This document shows, in pieces, positions 23,052 through 31,751 of a stretch of DNA of 64,000 bases (the first letter of the stretch is position 1; every line of letters starts with the position of its first letter). The stretch spans positions 1 through 64,000 of the forward strand of contig RPSH01000017.1 in the NCBI GenBank assembly GCA_003946805.1. The letters are read 5' to 3'. Source of the stretch: Bacillus sp. 2B10. Its GTDB lineage: Bacteria; Pseudomonadota; Alphaproteobacteria; Sphingomonadales; Sphingomonadaceae. The notes under the pieces were generated by a model. That model did not search any database. It saw only the letters and a program-made list of their open reading frames with translations, and had not been told where the DNA came from. Made by a program: the position numbers and the translations under genes.

Positions 23052-23450
23052 ATGCGGCATAGGATGGCGATGCGCAGCTCCACCGCCCGTTCCTGGTTGC
23101 ACGAAGGTCGCCTCGATCGCGCGGGCATGATGCTGTCGGCGCTGTGTGCGGTACATTGCGTGACGACGATCGCGATCATGGCGCTGCTGGCGTCGGTCGG
23201 CGGCGCGTTGCTGCATCCCGCGATCCACGAAGTCGGGCTGATGTTCGCCGTCCTGCTCGGTATCGTCGCACTGGGCGCGGGATATGCGCGCCACGGACAG
23301 CGCCTGCCGACCGCGATCGGCGGCGTCGGCCTTGGCATCATGGCGCTCGCGCTGACGCTGCCGCACGGCCTGCCGGAAGCCATTGCGACCCTGACCGGGG
23401 TCGGTCTGCTGGCGTTCGGTCACCACCTGAACCGTCGCGCCGGCTGCTGA
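23052..23450 (+). CDS. MerC-domain membrane protein
   Basis: 132 residues with about four membrane helices and the MerC signature CAVHC in the first helix (MLSALCAVHCVTTIAIMALLA). MerC proteins were first described as mercury-uptake carriers, but members beside Fur/Zur regulators are thought to handle other metals. The start is uncertain among ATGs at 23052, 23064 and 23070. Followed 40 bp later by a Fur-family regulator, so a metal-controlled pair is likely. A weak GTTGTAAC dyad lies just upstream (about 23034-23041). Confidence 0.8.
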   Translation: MRHRMAMRSSTARSWLHEGRLDRAGMMLSALCAVHCVTTIAIMALLASVGGALLHPAIHEVGLMFAVLLGIVALGAGYARHGQRLPTAIGGVGLGIMALALTLPHGLPEAIATLTGVGLLAFGHHLNRRAGC

Positions 23451-23490
23451 CCCGCTTGCCGCGATCGGTCATGGTGCCTATCTCGACTCC

Positions 23491-23952
23491 ATGGCGCACG
23501 AACATCACGAACGACACGGCACCGAATGGAACAAGGCGGCCGAGGCTGCGCTGACCCGCGCCGGCGAGCAATGGACGGCGATGCGCGCCAGCATCTTCGA
23601 CGTCCTCGCCTCGTTCGACAAGCCGGCCTCCGCCTATGACATCGCCGATGCCGTGTCGAAGGCGCAGGGGCGGCGGGTCGCCCCCAACAGCGTCTATCGC
23701 ATCCTCGACCTGTTCGTGAACGCCAACCTTGCGCGCCGGGTCGAAAGCGCGAACGCCTATCTGGCGAACACCCATCCCGACTGTCTGCATGACTGTATCT
23801 TCCTCGTCTGCGACCGTTGTGGGCAGACGACGCATATCGACGACGACAAGATTACCGGGACGGTCCGCGCCGCCGCATCGGGTGCCGGGTTCACTCCGGT
23901 CCGTCCCGTGATCGAAGTGCGTGGTACTTGTGCAGATTGCAACAAGGCCTGA
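23491..23952 (+). CDS. Fur-family transcriptional regulator (Zur-like)
   Basis: 153 residues. A winged helix (WTAMRASIFDVLASFDKPASAYD, NSVYRILDLFVNANLARR) is followed by a dimerisation domain with metal-ligand residues: HPDCLHDCIFLVCDRCGQ and C-terminal GTCADCNK. The two CxxC pairs give a structural zinc site as in Zur and Fur. Its linkage to a MerC-type transporter and to dxs is typical for sphingomonads. Zur rather than Fur assignment rests on the cysteine pattern and the neighbour. Confidence 0.85.
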   Translation: MAHEHHERHGTEWNKAAEAALTRAGEQWTAMRASIFDVLASFDKPASAYDIADAVSKAQGRRVAPNSVYRILDLFVNANLARRVESANAYLANTHPDCLHDCIFLVCDRCGQTTHIDDDKITGTVRAAASGAGFTPVRPVIEVRGTCADCNKA

Positions 23953-24038
23953 TGCTTTATCGAACCATCTGCGGCCTTTGACCGGCCGGACACGCACCAG
24001 CAATCGACAGTCGGTTCCGCCTGCGCTAGGCAAGGGTG

Positions 24039-25961
24039 ATGGCCGATCTACTTAGCACGCCGCTGCTCGACACCGTTCACACGCCCGCCGACCTTCGCAA
24101 GCTGGCTTCCGGTGATCTGCGGCAACTCGCCGACGAACTGCGACAGGAAACCATCAGCGCGGTCGGCACCACCGGCGGCCATCTGGGCTCCGGGCTCGGC
24201 GTGGTCGAACTGACGGTCGCGATCCACTACGTCTTCGATACGCCGGCCGACCGGCTGGTGTGGGACGTCGGCCACCAATGCTACCCGCACAAGATCCTGA
24301 CCGGCCGCCGCGACCGCATCCGCACGCTGCGACAGGGCGGTGGCCTGTCGGGGTTCACCAAGCGGTCCGAGAGCGAATACGACCCGTTCGGCGCGGCGCA
24401 CAGCTCGACCTCGATCTCGGCGGCGCTGGGCTTCGCCGTTGCCAACAAGATCGCGGGCACGTCGGGCAAGGGCATCGCCGTGATCGGCGACGGTGCGATG
24501 TCGGCGGGCATGGCCTATGAGGCGATGAACAACGCCGAACAGGCCGGCAACCGTCTCGTCGTGATCCTCAACGACAACGACATGTCGATCGCCCCCCCGG
24601 TCGGCGGCCTGTCGGCGTACCTGTCGCGCATCGTGTCGAGCCGCGAGTTCCTCGGGCTGCGCGAGGCGTTCAAGAAGATCGCCCGCCGCCTGCCGCGCCC
24701 GTTGCACACCGCCGCGCGCAAGACCGACGAATTCGCCCGCGGCATGGCGACCGGCGGCACCTTGTTCGAGGAACTGGGCTTCTATTATGTCGGCCCGATC
24801 GACGGCCACAACCTCGATCACCTGATCCCGGTGCTCGAAAACGTCCGCGATGCCGAGGAAGGCCCGATCCTCGTCCATGTCGTGACCAAGAAGGGCAAGG
24901 GCTACGCCCCGGCCGAGGCCGCGGCCGACAAATATCACGGCGTCCAGAAGTTCGACGTCATCACCGGCACGCAGGTCAAGGCACCGGTCGGTCCGCCGCA
25001 GTACCAGAACGTGTTCGGCCATACGCTCAGCAAGCTGGCCGACAGCGACGACCGTATCTGCGCGATCACCGCCGCCATGCCCTCGGGCACCGGGCTCGAC
25101 CGGTTCGCGAAGGAACATGGCGACCGTTTCTTCGACGTCGGCATCGCCGAACAACATGCGGTGACCTTCGCCGCCGGCCTCGCCGCGCAGGGGATGCGGC
25201 CGTTTTGCGCGATCTATTCGACCTTCCTGCAGCGCGCCTATGACCAGGTCGTCCACGATGTCTGTATCCAGAATCTGCCGGTGCGCTTCGCGATCGACCG
25301 CGCTGGCCTGGTCGGCGCCGACGGCGCGACCCATGCCGGCAGCTTCGACGTGACCTATCTCGCCACGCTGCCCAACATGGTCGTCATGGCGGCGGCGGAC
25401 GAGGCGGAACTGGTCCACATGACCTATACCGCCGCGCAATACGACGCGGGGCCGATCGCGGTGCGCTATCCGCGCGGTAACGGTGTCGGCGTGGCGCTGC
25501 CCGAGGTTCCGCAGAAGCTGGAGATCGGCAAGGGCCGGCTGGTGCGCGAAGGGCACAAGGTCGCGATCCTGTCGCTCGGCACGCGGCTGGAGGAAGCGCT
25601 CAAGGCCGCCGACGCGCTGGAGGCAAAGGGGCTGTCGACGACCGTCGCCGACCTGCGCTTCGCCAAGCCGCTCGACGAAGCGCTGATCCGCCGCCTGCTG
25701 ACCAGCCACGAGGTCGCGGTGACTGTCGAGGAAGGCGCCGTCGGCGGTCTCGGCGCGCACGTCCTGACCTTCGCCAGCGACACCGGCCTGATCGACGCCG
25801 GCCTGAAACTGCGCACGATGCGTCTGCCCGACACGTTCCAGGATCAGAACAACCCCCAGAAGCAGTATGACGAAGCCGGCCTGAACGCGCCGCAGATCGT
25901 CGACACCGTGTTGCACGCGCTGCGCTGGAACGAGAGCGGAGCGACCGAAGTCCGCGCATGA
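24039..25961 (+). CDS. dxs: 1-deoxy-D-xylulose-5-phosphate synthase
   Basis: 640 residues, the family length. TPP-binding [17 protein letters not shown] with [12 protein letters not shown], and the pyrimidine-binding region [16 protein letters not shown]. It catalyses the first step of the MEP isoprenoid pathway, from pyruvate and glyceraldehyde-3-phosphate, and also feeds thiamine and pyridoxal synthesis. ATG at 24039 preferred over an adjacent GTG. It follows the Fur-family gene by 86 bp and overlaps the next gene (ATGA). Confidence 0.96.
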   Translation: MADLLSTPLLDTVHTPADLRKLASGDLRQLADELRQETISAVGTTGGHLGSGLGVVELTVAIHYVFDTPADRLVWDVGHQCYPHKILTGRRDRIRTLRQGGGLSGFTKRSESEYDPFGAAHSSTSISAALGFAVANKIAGTSGKGIAVIGDGAMSAGMAYEAMNNAEQAGNRLVVILNDNDMSIAPPVGGLSAYLSRIVSSREFLGLREAFKKIARRLPRPLHTAARKTDEFARGMATGGTLFEELGFYYVGPIDGHNLDHLIPVLENVRDAEEGPILVHVVTKKGKGYAPAEAAADKYHGVQKFDVITGTQVKAPVGPPQYQNVFGHTLSKLADSDDRICAITAAMPSGTGLDRFAKEHGDRFFDVGIAEQHAVTFAAGLAAQGMRPFCAIYSTFLQRAYDQVVHDVCIQNLPVRFAIDRAGLVGADGATHAGSFDVTYLATLPNMVVMAAADEAELVHMTYTAAQYDAGPIAVRYPRGNGVGVALPEVPQKLEIGKGRLVREGHKVAILSLGTRLEEALKAADALEAKGLSTTVADLRFAKPLDEALIRRLLTSHEVAVTVEEGAVGGLGAHVLTFASDTGLIDAGLKLRTMRLPDTFQDQNNPQKQYDEAGLNAPQIVDTVLHALRWNESGATEVRA

Positions 25962-26377
25962 CGGGTGCGCAGAAGGCGGCGGCGATCATCGCGCTGGCAG
26001 TGATCGCGCTCGGCTGGTTCAACTGGCGGATGTGGCGCCAGTTTCGCGCTGCCAGGGCGTATCGTGCCGGCTGGAGTGCGGCGGATTGCGACGCGATGCT
26101 CGCCGACGCCGGCGTATCGCCGGAGATCGCCGCGCTGACCCGCGAACTGATCGCGTCCTGTTATGGCGCGGACGTCGTGCCGCATCCCGACGATGACTTC
26201 GCCTGCTTCCTGATGATCGATGAAGCAGAGGTCGCGGACCTGGTCGGGGCCGGGCGGGAGCGGCTGGGTCTGCCGTTGCCGACGCAGCACGATCCGGTCG
26301 AACTGCCGCCGATGAAGGACGTGCGCGACCTCGCGGTGTATCTCGAGTCGGTTGTCACGATCGGACGGACCGCTTAG
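25958..26377 (+). CDS. Single-pass membrane protein, unknown
   Basis: 139 residues, ATGA overlap with dxs. One N-terminal membrane helix (about 6-26, [20 protein letters not shown]) and a cytoplasmic or periplasmic acidic domain with [20 protein letters not shown]. No family recognised. Coupled to dxs in translation, but a pathway role is not deducible. Confidence 0.55.
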   Translation: MTGAQKAAAIIALAVIALGWFNWRMWRQFRAARAYRAGWSAADCDAMLADAGVSPEIAALTRELIASCYGADVVPHPDDDFACFLMIDEAEVADLVGAGRERLGLPLPTQHDPVELPPMKDVRDLAVYLESVVTIGRTA

Positions 26378-26401
26378 TTTCCCGGGTGAAGGAGACTGGC
26401 G

Positions 26402-26629
26402 GTGAAGGTGGAAAAAGTCGGAGGCAAACTCACCGTCGTAATACCCGAAGACGTGGCGGAAACGCTTGGTCTGCACGAAGGGGATACGGTGGAGGTGCGG
26501 CGGAGCGAAGAGGTTCCGCACCGGCTGAGCGAGGCGGCGCTGTCGACCCTGCGCGCGCGCATGACCGCGTTGTCGCGCCCGTTACCGGAAGGCTATCGTT
26601 TCGATCGCGAAGAAGCGAACGCGCGGTAG
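26402..26629 (+). CDS. AbrB/MazE-type antitoxin (VapB-like)
   Basis: 75 residues, GTG start after AAGGAG. The swapped-hairpin AbrB fold is clear: MKVEKVGGKLTVVIPEDVAET with LGLHEGDTVEVR. The C-terminal half would bind the toxin. It is followed with a one-base overlap (TAG/GTG) by a PIN-domain toxin. A TA pair of this type normally represses its own promoter; no palindrome was clearly seen here. Confidence 0.85.
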   Translation: MKVEKVGGKLTVVIPEDVAETLGLHEGDTVEVRRSEEVPHRLSEAALSTLRARMTALSRPLPEGYRFDREEANAR

Positions 26630-27024
26630 TGCGGGCGTTCCTCGACACCAATGTCCTGCTGTACGCTTTCGTCGACGACGTCCGTCGTCCCGAGGCGCAA
26701 CAACTGCTTGATGGAACAGCCATCATCAGCGTGCAGTGCCTCAACGAATTCGCGACCGTTTCCCTGCGCAAGCAGCGGGTCGAGTGGATCGAGATACGCG
26801 AACGTATCGACCTGATCCGGACCGGCACGGCGCACATCGTTCCGCTGACCGACGCCATCCATCGCGACGGTCTGCGCATCGCCGAACGCTACCGCCTGTC
26901 GATCTACGACAGCATGATCGCCGCCGCCGCGCTTTCCGCCGGTTGCGACCGGTTATGGAGCGAAGACCTCCACCACGATCTCGTCATCGACGACCGGTTG
27001 CGGGTCGCCAACCCGTTTCGCTGA
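26629..27024 (+). CDS. PIN-domain toxin (VapC-like ribonuclease)
   Basis: 131 residues. PIN signatures: FLDTNVLLYAFVDD at the start (Asp5), CLNEFATV with the conserved Glu, and SIYDSMIAAAAL plus GCDRLWSEDL with the later acidic residues. VapC toxins are metal-dependent RNases that cut tRNA or rRNA. The GTG start overlaps the antitoxin stop by one base. Its stop abuts the convergent hydrolase gene, leaving no spacer. Confidence 0.88.
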   Translation: MRAFLDTNVLLYAFVDDVRRPEAQQLLDGTAIISVQCLNEFATVSLRKQRVEWIEIRERIDLIRTGTAHIVPLTDAIHRDGLRIAERYRLSIYDSMIAAAALSAGCDRLWSEDLHHDLVIDDRLRVANPFR

Positions 27025-27693
27025 CTATCGCAGGAACTGTCCTTGCGCGGCATCCGTCGCGTTGATCGCCAGCACCGACCGCGCGTCGCTGGGATGGCGG
27101 ATATGGCCGTGGCCGTCGCCCGAGGCGGCGATCACCCGATCGAGCAGTTCCTGCCCCTCTTCCCACCAGCCGATGCCGCTGGCGGCGTTCAGATGCCCCT
27201 GCGCACCGGCGTCGACGAAATGGCTGCCCCAATCGACCGCCATCGAATGTGCGCGCTCGATCGACACCCACGGATCGTCGGTCGATGCGACGACCAGCGA
27301 GGGGAAGGGCAGGGCGAAGCGCGGCGTGGGGGCGAAACCCTGCAACTCGCTCGGCGCGCCGGGGCGATCGACGTCGGCCGGCGCCACCAGCAGCGCGCCC
27401 GCCACCGGCCAGCCATAGGGCTGTCCCGACAACTGCGCCCACCACGCCACCGCGAGGCAGCCGAGCGAATGCGCGGCCAGCACCACCGGCGCCTGCGCCT
27501 GCCGGATCGCCTGGTCGAGCTTCGTCACCCAGGCGTTGCGCAACGGCCGCGACCACAGCCCCAGTTCGACCCGCGCGGTGTCCGGACGCGACTGTTCCCA
27601 CAAGGTCTGCCAATGCGACGGGCCGGAGCCGTTCAGGCCGGGCACGGTCAGCACCGTCGGCATGCTGGTCGGGAGCGTCGAGAATTGTCCCAT
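27025..27693 (-). CDS. RBBP9/YdeN-family alpha/beta hydrolase
   Basis: 222 residues from MGQFSTLPTS. VLTVPGLNGSGPSHWQTLWE at the start and the nucleophile elbow AHSLG; late VASTDDPW supplies the acid and GHLNAASG the His. These are the marks of RBBP9/YdeN serine hydrolases, a family with unclear natural substrates. Transcribed toward the VapC-like gene. Substrate unknown. Confidence 0.85.
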   Translation of the reverse strand: MGQFSTLPTSMPTVLTVPGLNGSGPSHWQTLWEQSRPDTARVELGLWSRPLRNAWVTKLDQAIRQAQAPVVLAAHSLGCLAVAWWAQLSGQPYGWPVAGALLVAPADVDRPGAPSELQGFAPTPRFALPFPSLVVASTDDPWVSIERAHSMAVDWGSHFVDAGAQGHLNAASGIGWWEEGQELLDRVIAASGDGHGHIRHPSDARSVLAINATDAAQGQFLR

Positions 27694-27872
27694 CGTCGCT
27701 CTCCTGCGCATCGTGGTTCGAAACGTGGAAAGCCGGCCCGTCAGCTTAAGGGGGGATCGGATCCGGGCTGGCTTCCCAACCGCCAACATATTCCTACTCG
27801 TTAGATAGGCAATAGATGATCGACCAAGCGATGACGGCTTGCGACGGGCGGAAAGCCGCGCCATGCGGGGCC

Positions 27873-28661
27873 ATGGCAAAACAACGTGCGGACCAGATGC
27901 TCGTCGATCGCGGCCTCGCCGAAAGCCGGACGCGCGCGCAGGCGCTCATCATGGCCGGGCTGGTGTTCGTCGGCGATCGCAAGGTCGAGAAGGCCGGGCA
28001 GCAGGTCGCCGACGACGTCGCGCTCGACGTGCGCGGGCGCGATCACCCGTGGGTGTCGCGCGGCGGAATCAAGCTGGCGCACGGGCTCGACCGGTTCGGC
28101 TGGGACGTGGCGGGCGCGGTGGCGATCGACGTGGGATCATCGACCGGCGGCTTCACCGACGTGTTGCTCACTCGCGGCGCCGAACGGGTCTATGCGGTCG
28201 ACAGCGGCACCAACCAGCTGGCGTGGAAACTGCGCCAGGACCCGCGCGTCGTCGTTCTGGAGCAACTGAGCGCCCGCCTGCTGACCGACGCCCATATCCC
28301 CGAACCCGTCGATCTGGTCGTGTGCGACGCCAGTTTCATCGCCCTGTCGAAGGTGCTGGCGGTGCCGCTGCGTTTCGTGAAGCCCGCCGGCCGCCTGCTA
28401 GCACTCATCAAGCCGCAGTTCGAAGCGGGGCGCGAGGAGGTCGGCAAGGGCGGCGTCGTCCGCGATGCAGCCGTTCACGACCGCGTCTGTGCGCAAGTCG
28501 CCGCATGGTTGACCACCCTTGGCTGGCAGGTCGAAGGGGTCGATCGCAGCCCGATTACTGGCCCGGAGGGCAATATCGAGTTCCTGATTGCTGCATATGC
28601 GCCCGAATCGGGCGGTTTGTCTTGCAATGATGCATCGCACACATCAAGCAATGCGCCCTGA
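27873..28661 (+). CDS. tlyA: TlyA-family rRNA (cytidine-2'-O)-methyltransferase
   Basis: 262 residues from MAKQRADQMLVDRGLAESR. An N-terminal S4 RNA-binding domain (to ~60) is followed by an FtsJ-like Rossmann methyltransferase: RGGIKLAHGLD, VGSSTGGFTDVLL (SAM site), AVDSG and VVCDASFIAL. TlyA methylates ribosomal cytidines (in mycobacteria 16S C1409 and 23S C1920) and affects capreomycin sensitivity; some members are called hemolysins. Upstream Met codons at 27816 are not used because the S4 start fits here. Confidence 0.88.
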   Translation: MAKQRADQMLVDRGLAESRTRAQALIMAGLVFVGDRKVEKAGQQVADDVALDVRGRDHPWVSRGGIKLAHGLDRFGWDVAGAVAIDVGSSTGGFTDVLLTRGAERVYAVDSGTNQLAWKLRQDPRVVVLEQLSARLLTDAHIPEPVDLVVCDASFIALSKVLAVPLRFVKPAGRLLALIKPQFEAGREEVGKGGVVRDAAVHDRVCAQVAAWLTTLGWQVEGVDRSPITGPEGNIEFLIAAYAPESGGLSCNDASHTSSNAP

Positions 28662-28700
28662 GCGGCGGCGCGACGGGTGCTGCCTGTGCTGGGGGACGGG

Positions 28701-29255
28701 ATGAGCGAGATCGCGTCGAAGTGGCAGTTGCGATCGGGGTTTCTGCGGCGGGCCGTGGTATGCGTGCCTGCCATCCTGCTGCTGGGTTTCACGTCGGGGC
28801 AACTGGTCGTCGCGGGGGACGCGAACGGCTGGTACCGGATGCTCGACCTGCCGGCGATCCGGCCGCCGAACTGGGCGTTCCCGGTCGTGTGGACGATCCT
28901 CTACCTGATGATGGGCTTCGCGCTGGCGATCGTCCTCAACGCCCGCGGCGCGCGCGGGCGCGGCATCGCCATCGCGCTGTTCGCGGTGCAACTGGCGATG
29001 AACCTCGTCTGGTCGCCGCTGTTCTTCGGCGCGCATCAGGTGACGTTGGCGCTGTACCTGATCCTCGCGCTGTTCGCGACGGCGACCGCGACCACCTTCG
29101 CCTTTGGTCGTGTCCGGCCGCTCGCGGCGTGGCTGCTGGTGCCGTATCTGGTGTGGCTGGTGATCGCATCGGCACTGAACTGGCAGATCGATCGGCGCAA
29201 TCCCGATGCCGAAACCCTTGTGCCGCCGGCCCATTCCACCCAAATCGCACTTTAG
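28701..29255 (+). CDS. TspO/MBR-family membrane protein
   Basis: 184 residues with five membrane helices. TspO marks: WYRMLDLPAIRPPNWAFPVVW, MNLVWSPLFFGAHQ and NWQIDRRNPDAETLVPP. TspO proteins bind tetrapyrroles and sterol-like ligands and link to oxidative stress or photosynthesis regulation in alphaproteobacteria. ATG at 28701 chosen because it follows a GGGACGGG site. Stand-alone between tlyA and ubiK. Confidence 0.88.
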   Translation: MSEIASKWQLRSGFLRRAVVCVPAILLLGFTSGQLVVAGDANGWYRMLDLPAIRPPNWAFPVVWTILYLMMGFALAIVLNARGARGRGIAIALFAVQLAMNLVWSPLFFGAHQVTLALYLILALFATATATTFAFGRVRPLAAWLLVPYLVWLVIASALNWQIDRRNPDAETLVPPAHSTQIAL

Positions 29256-29301
29256 AGAGGGGCGGGCGTATCCGTCGCCCGACCAACCGGAAGGATTTTC
29301 C

Positions 29302-29607
29302 ATGCAGTCCGACAATCGCCTGTTCGACGATTTCGCCAAGTTCGTGAACGGCGCGGCCGGCACCATCGCCGGCATGGCGCGCGAGGGCGAGGCCGCTGCC
29401 CGCGAGCGGGCCAAGACCTTTCTCGGCGGCATGGATTTCGTCGGCCGCGACGAGTTCGAGGTCGTGAAGGCGATGGCCGTCGCCGCCCGTGACGAGGCCG
29501 ACGCGCTGCGCGCCCGGCTCGACGCGCTGGAAGGCAAGGCGACCGCCGCATCGCCGCTCGACCGCGAACCCGCCGACAGCCCGGGTGCCGGCGAAGGCGC
29601 GCTCTGA
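29302..29607 (+). CDS. UbiK-family ubiquinone biosynthesis accessory factor
   Basis: 101 residues. Matches the BMFP/UbiK (YqiC) pattern: MQSDNRLFDDFAKFVNGAAG, FVGRDEFEVVKAMAVAARDEA and LRARLDALEGK, with a C-terminal coiled coil. UbiK helps assembly of late ubiquinone-synthesis enzymes in the cytoplasm or at membranes. ATG at 29302 follows GGAAGGA. Located 68 bp before a YbjN-like gene. Confidence 0.85.
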   Translation: MQSDNRLFDDFAKFVNGAAGTIAGMAREGEAAARERAKTFLGGMDFVGRDEFEVVKAMAVAARDEADALRARLDALEGKATAASPLDREPADSPGAGEGAL

Positions 29608-29675
29608 ACGCACTGCCCCCCCGTCGCACGCCGTGACGCGTGACGGGGGCGACGCGAGCGACTACAGACGTGGGG

Positions 29676-30176
29676 ATGATATTGGACGAAGTGGAAGAGG
29701 ACGGCGACGACGCCGTGCCGATCGACACGCTGGAGCGCTATTTCGCGGCGCACGGCTGGAAGCACGAGCGTGACGGCGACGAGATCGTCGCCAATGTGAA
29801 GGGCAGCTGGACCGAGTTCGAACTCCGCGCGATCTGGCGCGGGGAGGACGGCGTGCTACAATTCCTCGCGCTGCCCGACGTCCGTGTCGCCGACGAACGC
29901 CGCGCCGCGATCTATGAAACGATCGGCCTCATCAACGAACAGCTGTGGATCGGCCATTTCGAACTGTGGTCGTCGAGCGGTATCCTGCTCTATCGCCACG
30001 CCGCGATGCTGGGCGAGGAGCCGGTGCTGACGATCGATCAGGCCGAACTGATGATCGACGCCGCGATCGACGAATGCGAACGCTTCTACCCGGTGTTCCA
30101 GTTCGTCCTGTGGGGCGGCAAGAGCCCCAAGGAAGCGATCGCCGCGTCGATGATCGAGACGCAGGGCGAGGCATGA
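29676..30176 (+). CDS. YbjN-domain protein
   Basis: 166 residues. YbjN marks: LERYFAAHGWKHERDGDEI, WRGEDGVLQFLALPDVRV, YETIGLINEQLWIGHFELW, ECERFYPVFQFVLWGGKSP. The family resembles type III secretion chaperone folds and is linked to stress and motility in enterics, with no defined activity. It ends in an ATGA overlap with proC, a pairing common in sphingomonads. Confidence 0.85.
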   Translation: MILDEVEEDGDDAVPIDTLERYFAAHGWKHERDGDEIVANVKGSWTEFELRAIWRGEDGVLQFLALPDVRVADERRAAIYETIGLINEQLWIGHFELWSSSGILLYRHAAMLGEEPVLTIDQAELMIDAAIDECERFYPVFQFVLWGGKSPKEAIAASMIETQGEA

Positions 30177-30976
30177 TGCACCTGCCCGGACCGTTGTGGC
30201 TGATCGGCTGCGGCAACATGGGCGGCGCGATGCTGGAACGCTGGGTCGCCGACGGGATCGACCCGGTGGCGGTGACCGTCGTCACCCGCACCCCGCGCGA
30301 CCTGCCGGCCGGGGTGACCCACGCGACGACGATGCCGCAGGACGGTCCGCCCGCGATCGTCGTGCTGACGATCAAGCCGCAGCAGCTGGACGACATCGCA
30401 CCCGCCCTCGCGCCGCGTATCGCTGGTGCGCCGCTGCTGGTCTCGATCCTCGCCGGGGTCGACGAAACGGCGCTCGCCGCGCGGTTCGACGTCGCCACCG
30501 TCGTTCGCGCCATGCCCAACCTGCCGGTCGCGATCGGGCAGGGGGTGGTGACGCTCCATTCGCACGGCACCGATGCGGCGGCGAAGACGCTCGCCGCCGG
30601 GCTGATGGCCCCGCTCGGGCTGGTCGAATGGATCGACGACGCCGCGCTGTTCGACGCGGTCACCGCGCTGTCGGGCTGCGGGCCCGGCTTCGTGTTCCGC
30701 TTCATCGACGCGATGGCCGCCGCCGGCACCGCGCTCGGCCTGCCCGCCGATCAGGCGCAGCGCCTTGCCATCGCCACCGTACGGGGATCCGCGACGATGG
30801 CCGCCGGCGCCGACGTCTCGCCCGCGATTCTCGCCGACCGTGTCGCCAGCCCCGGCGGCTCGACCCGGCAGGGGCTGAACGTCCTCGACGACGGCGATGC
30901 CCTCAAGCGCCTGATGGCCGCCACGCTCGCCGCATCCGAACGCCGCAATGCGGAGATGGCGGCGGCAGCGCGCTAG
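30173..30976 (+). CDS. proC: Pyrroline-5-carboxylate reductase
   Basis: 267 residues. N-terminal Rossmann LWLIGCGNMGGAM (NADPH site), VLTIKPQQLDDI, MPNLPVAIGQG, and the P5CR signature region MAAGADVSPAILADRVASPGGST. It makes proline from P5C using NADPH. ATG overlaps the YbjN stop (ATGA). A dispersed repeat follows the stop. Confidence 0.95.
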   Translation: MMHLPGPLWLIGCGNMGGAMLERWVADGIDPVAVTVVTRTPRDLPAGVTHATTMPQDGPPAIVVLTIKPQQLDDIAPALAPRIAGAPLLVSILAGVDETALAARFDVATVVRAMPNLPVAIGQGVVTLHSHGTDAAAKTLAAGLMAPLGLVEWIDDAALFDAVTALSGCGPGFVFRFIDAMAAAGTALGLPADQAQRLAIATVRGSATMAAGADVSPAILADRVASPGGSTRQGLNVLDDGDALKRLMAATLAASERRNAEMAAAAR

Positions 30977-31003
30977 AATTTGAACCATCTCTTTTGAAAC
31001 GGG

Positions 31004-31110
31004 CGTCATCCCAGCGAAGGCTGGGATCTCCCGGTGGTAGCGCGCAGCAGGAGCCGATGGAGACCCAAGCCTTCGCTGGGGTGACGTTTAAAGTCGGATG
31101 GATCAAACTC
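31004..31110 (+). repeat. Dispersed ~107-bp palindromic repeat, copy 1
   Basis: Begins CGTCATCCCAGCGAAGGCTG, has a central GCAGCAGGAGCCGATGGAGA and ends with CCTTCGCTGGGGTGACG and GATGGATCAAACTC. The outer parts are complementary, so it can form a long hairpin. A close copy lies at 38465-38571. The downstream 31130-31189 part resembles the same family. Confidence 0.7.
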
Positions 31111-31189
31111 AAGAATCCCGACCGGAACGTCACTCCGGCGAAGGCCGGGGTTTCGGGCGACTTCGGTCCCGCCAAGAGGGATGCCGGCC

Positions 31190-31702
31190 TTACCGCCCCA
31201 GCGCGGCCACCGCCGCCTTGTCGCCGGCCGGGATCAGCCCCTCCAGCACGGCCCAGAAGCCGCTGACCGCATCCTGCCCCGCCCCCGAATAGGCGCGCGA
31301 CAGCCTGGCGTTGAGCATCTCGTACAGCCGCGCCTCCAGCGCCTGTCCCTCCGCCGTCAGCTTCAGCAAGCGCTGCCGCGCGTCGCGATCGCCCGCACGG
31401 CTTTCCACCAGCCCGCGCGCCGACAGGTCGTTCAGCACCCGGCCGAGCGACTGTTTGGTGATCGCGAGCAACCGCAACAGCTCGCTAACCGACAGATCGG
31501 GTCGCCGTGCGATGAAGTACAGCGCGCGGTGGTGCGCCCGCCCCAGATTCTGCGCCGCCAGTTCCTCGTCGATCGTCCGCGTCAGGTGGCTGTAACCGAA
31601 ATAGAGCAGCTCGATTCCCCGCCGGACCTCCGCCTCGCGCAGGAACAGGGCGGAGGCGGCGACGGGTTGGGCGGGTGACAATGGGGCAGTCATGTTGACC
31701 AT
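31190..31702 (-). CDS. MarR-family transcriptional regulator
   Basis: 170 residues. MarR winged helix: LGRAHHRALYFIARRPDLSV, SELLRLLAITKQSLGRVLNDL, RGLVESRAGDRDARQRLLKLT. Start taken at MVNMTAPLSP (31702); MTAPLS at 31693 is equally possible. It is divergent from ilvE with a 49-bp spacer, which suggests that it controls ilvE or itself; no ligand is known. Confidence 0.82.
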   Translation of the reverse strand: MVNMTAPLSPAQPVAASALFLREAEVRRGIELLYFGYSHLTRTIDEELAAQNLGRAHHRALYFIARRPDLSVSELLRLLAITKQSLGRVLNDLSARGLVESRAGDRDARQRLLKLTAEGQALEARLYEMLNARLSRAYSGAGQDAVSGFWAVLEGLIPAGDKAAVAALGR

Positions 31703-31751
31703 TTGTGCCATCCGTCCTACGCCACCGCAAGCATTCATCCATGAGGACGCC

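Noticed and set aside
24048..25916. Long minus-strand frame opposite dxs
   Set aside because: Shadow of a high-GC gene; dxs on the plus strand has full family motifs.
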